NCBI GenBank assembly: GCA_947307005.1 | Contig: CAMZHY010000031.1 | Span: 1 to 14,166 of the forward strand | Direction: 5' to 3' | DNA: 14,166 nucleotides | Source: an uncultured Planctomycetaceae bacterium | GTDB taxonomy: Bacteria; Planctomycetota; Planctomycetia; Pirellulales; Thermoguttaceae | Program-made: the position numbers and the translations under genes | Notes under the pieces: model-generated | Databases searched by the model: none | What the model was told of the DNA's origin: nothing | Seen by the model: only the letters and a program-made list of their open reading frames with translations | Shown: piece by piece, positions 14,116 to 14,166 of the stretch | Position numbering within the stretch: position 1 is the first letter of the stretch | Layout of the letters: each line of letters opens with the position of its first letter

Positions 14116-14166
14116 AGATCGGAAGAGCACACGTCTGAACTCCAGTCACAGTTCAGGATCGCGTAT
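14116..14166 (+). other. Illumina TruSeq-type adapter read-through (artefact)
   Basis: From 14116 the sequence is AGATCGGAAGAGC followed by the rest of the standard 34-base TruSeq read-1 adapter (to 14149, no mismatch to the sequence I remember). Next come an 8-base index AGTTCAGG (14150-14157) and ATCGCGTAT (14158-14166), which matches the following adapter part ATCTCGTAT except for one base at 14161. This is library material, not organism DNA. It should be trimmed, and genomic sequence ends at or just before 14115. Confidence 0.98.

Noticed and set aside
13287..14132. A 281-codon antisense frame at the right end, beginning MCSSDL
   Set aside because: Its first residues are translated from the reverse complement of the adapter, and the rest is a shadow of the MMPL gene.

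Overview
The window is a stretch of bacterial chromosome, about 14.1 kb, with every recognisable gene on the + strand. It reads as a metagenomic or draft-assembly contig end. The last 51 bases (14116-14166) are not biological: they are a read-through of an Illumina TruSeq-type adapter plus an 8-base index. The gene set suggests the Planctomycetota or a close PVC relative: a tandem pair of unlike clpP genes, a fused ADP-forming acyl-CoA synthetase, an MMPL/RND protein with very large periplasmic loops, an extended SDR, and a secreted glycosidase-like protein of about 1050 residues. Weak Shine-Dalgarno use at several genes and a taste for GAC/GTC/TCG/GCG codons fit as well. No rRNA or phylogenetic marker is available to prove the placement, so it is an inference.

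Layout. 3-116: C-terminal tail of an unidentified CDS. 117-257: leader with an exact TATAAT and a perfect 12-bp palindrome. 258-3419: secreted six-hairpin glycosidase-like protein (DUF4450-type). 3420-3600: spacer with a good sigma70-like promoter. 3601-5088: dnaB, the replicative helicase. 5178-6308: NAD-dependent epimerase/dehydratase (extended SDR) with an unusual insertion. 6309-6501: structured leader. 6502-8634: ADP-forming acetate/acyl-CoA ligase, followed by an intrinsic terminator. 8835-9449 and 9503-10090: two ClpP peptidase subunits 53 bases apart, followed by two terminator-like hairpins. 10424-11164: probable lipoprotein with a coiled coil and a very acidic tail, followed by a bidirectional-looking terminator. 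11367-14115: MMPL/RND-family membrane protein, cut by the contig end.

How the genes fit together. Most look like separate housekeeping or metabolic units rather than one pathway. The clearest functional unit is the clpP pair, which probably builds a mixed ClpP1P2 proteolytic chamber. The CoA ligase makes ATP from acyl-CoA (or the reverse), as expected in an anaerobic or fermentative bacterium, and its strong AAG lysine preference hints at high expression. The glycosidase-like protein points to polysaccharide use.

I did not find a convincing undescribed multi-gene system. The observations most worth a second look are the adapter-made false stop codon at the end of the MMPL gene, the asymmetry of the two ClpPs, the insertion in the SDR, and the palindrome beside the TATAAT box at the glycosidase gene.
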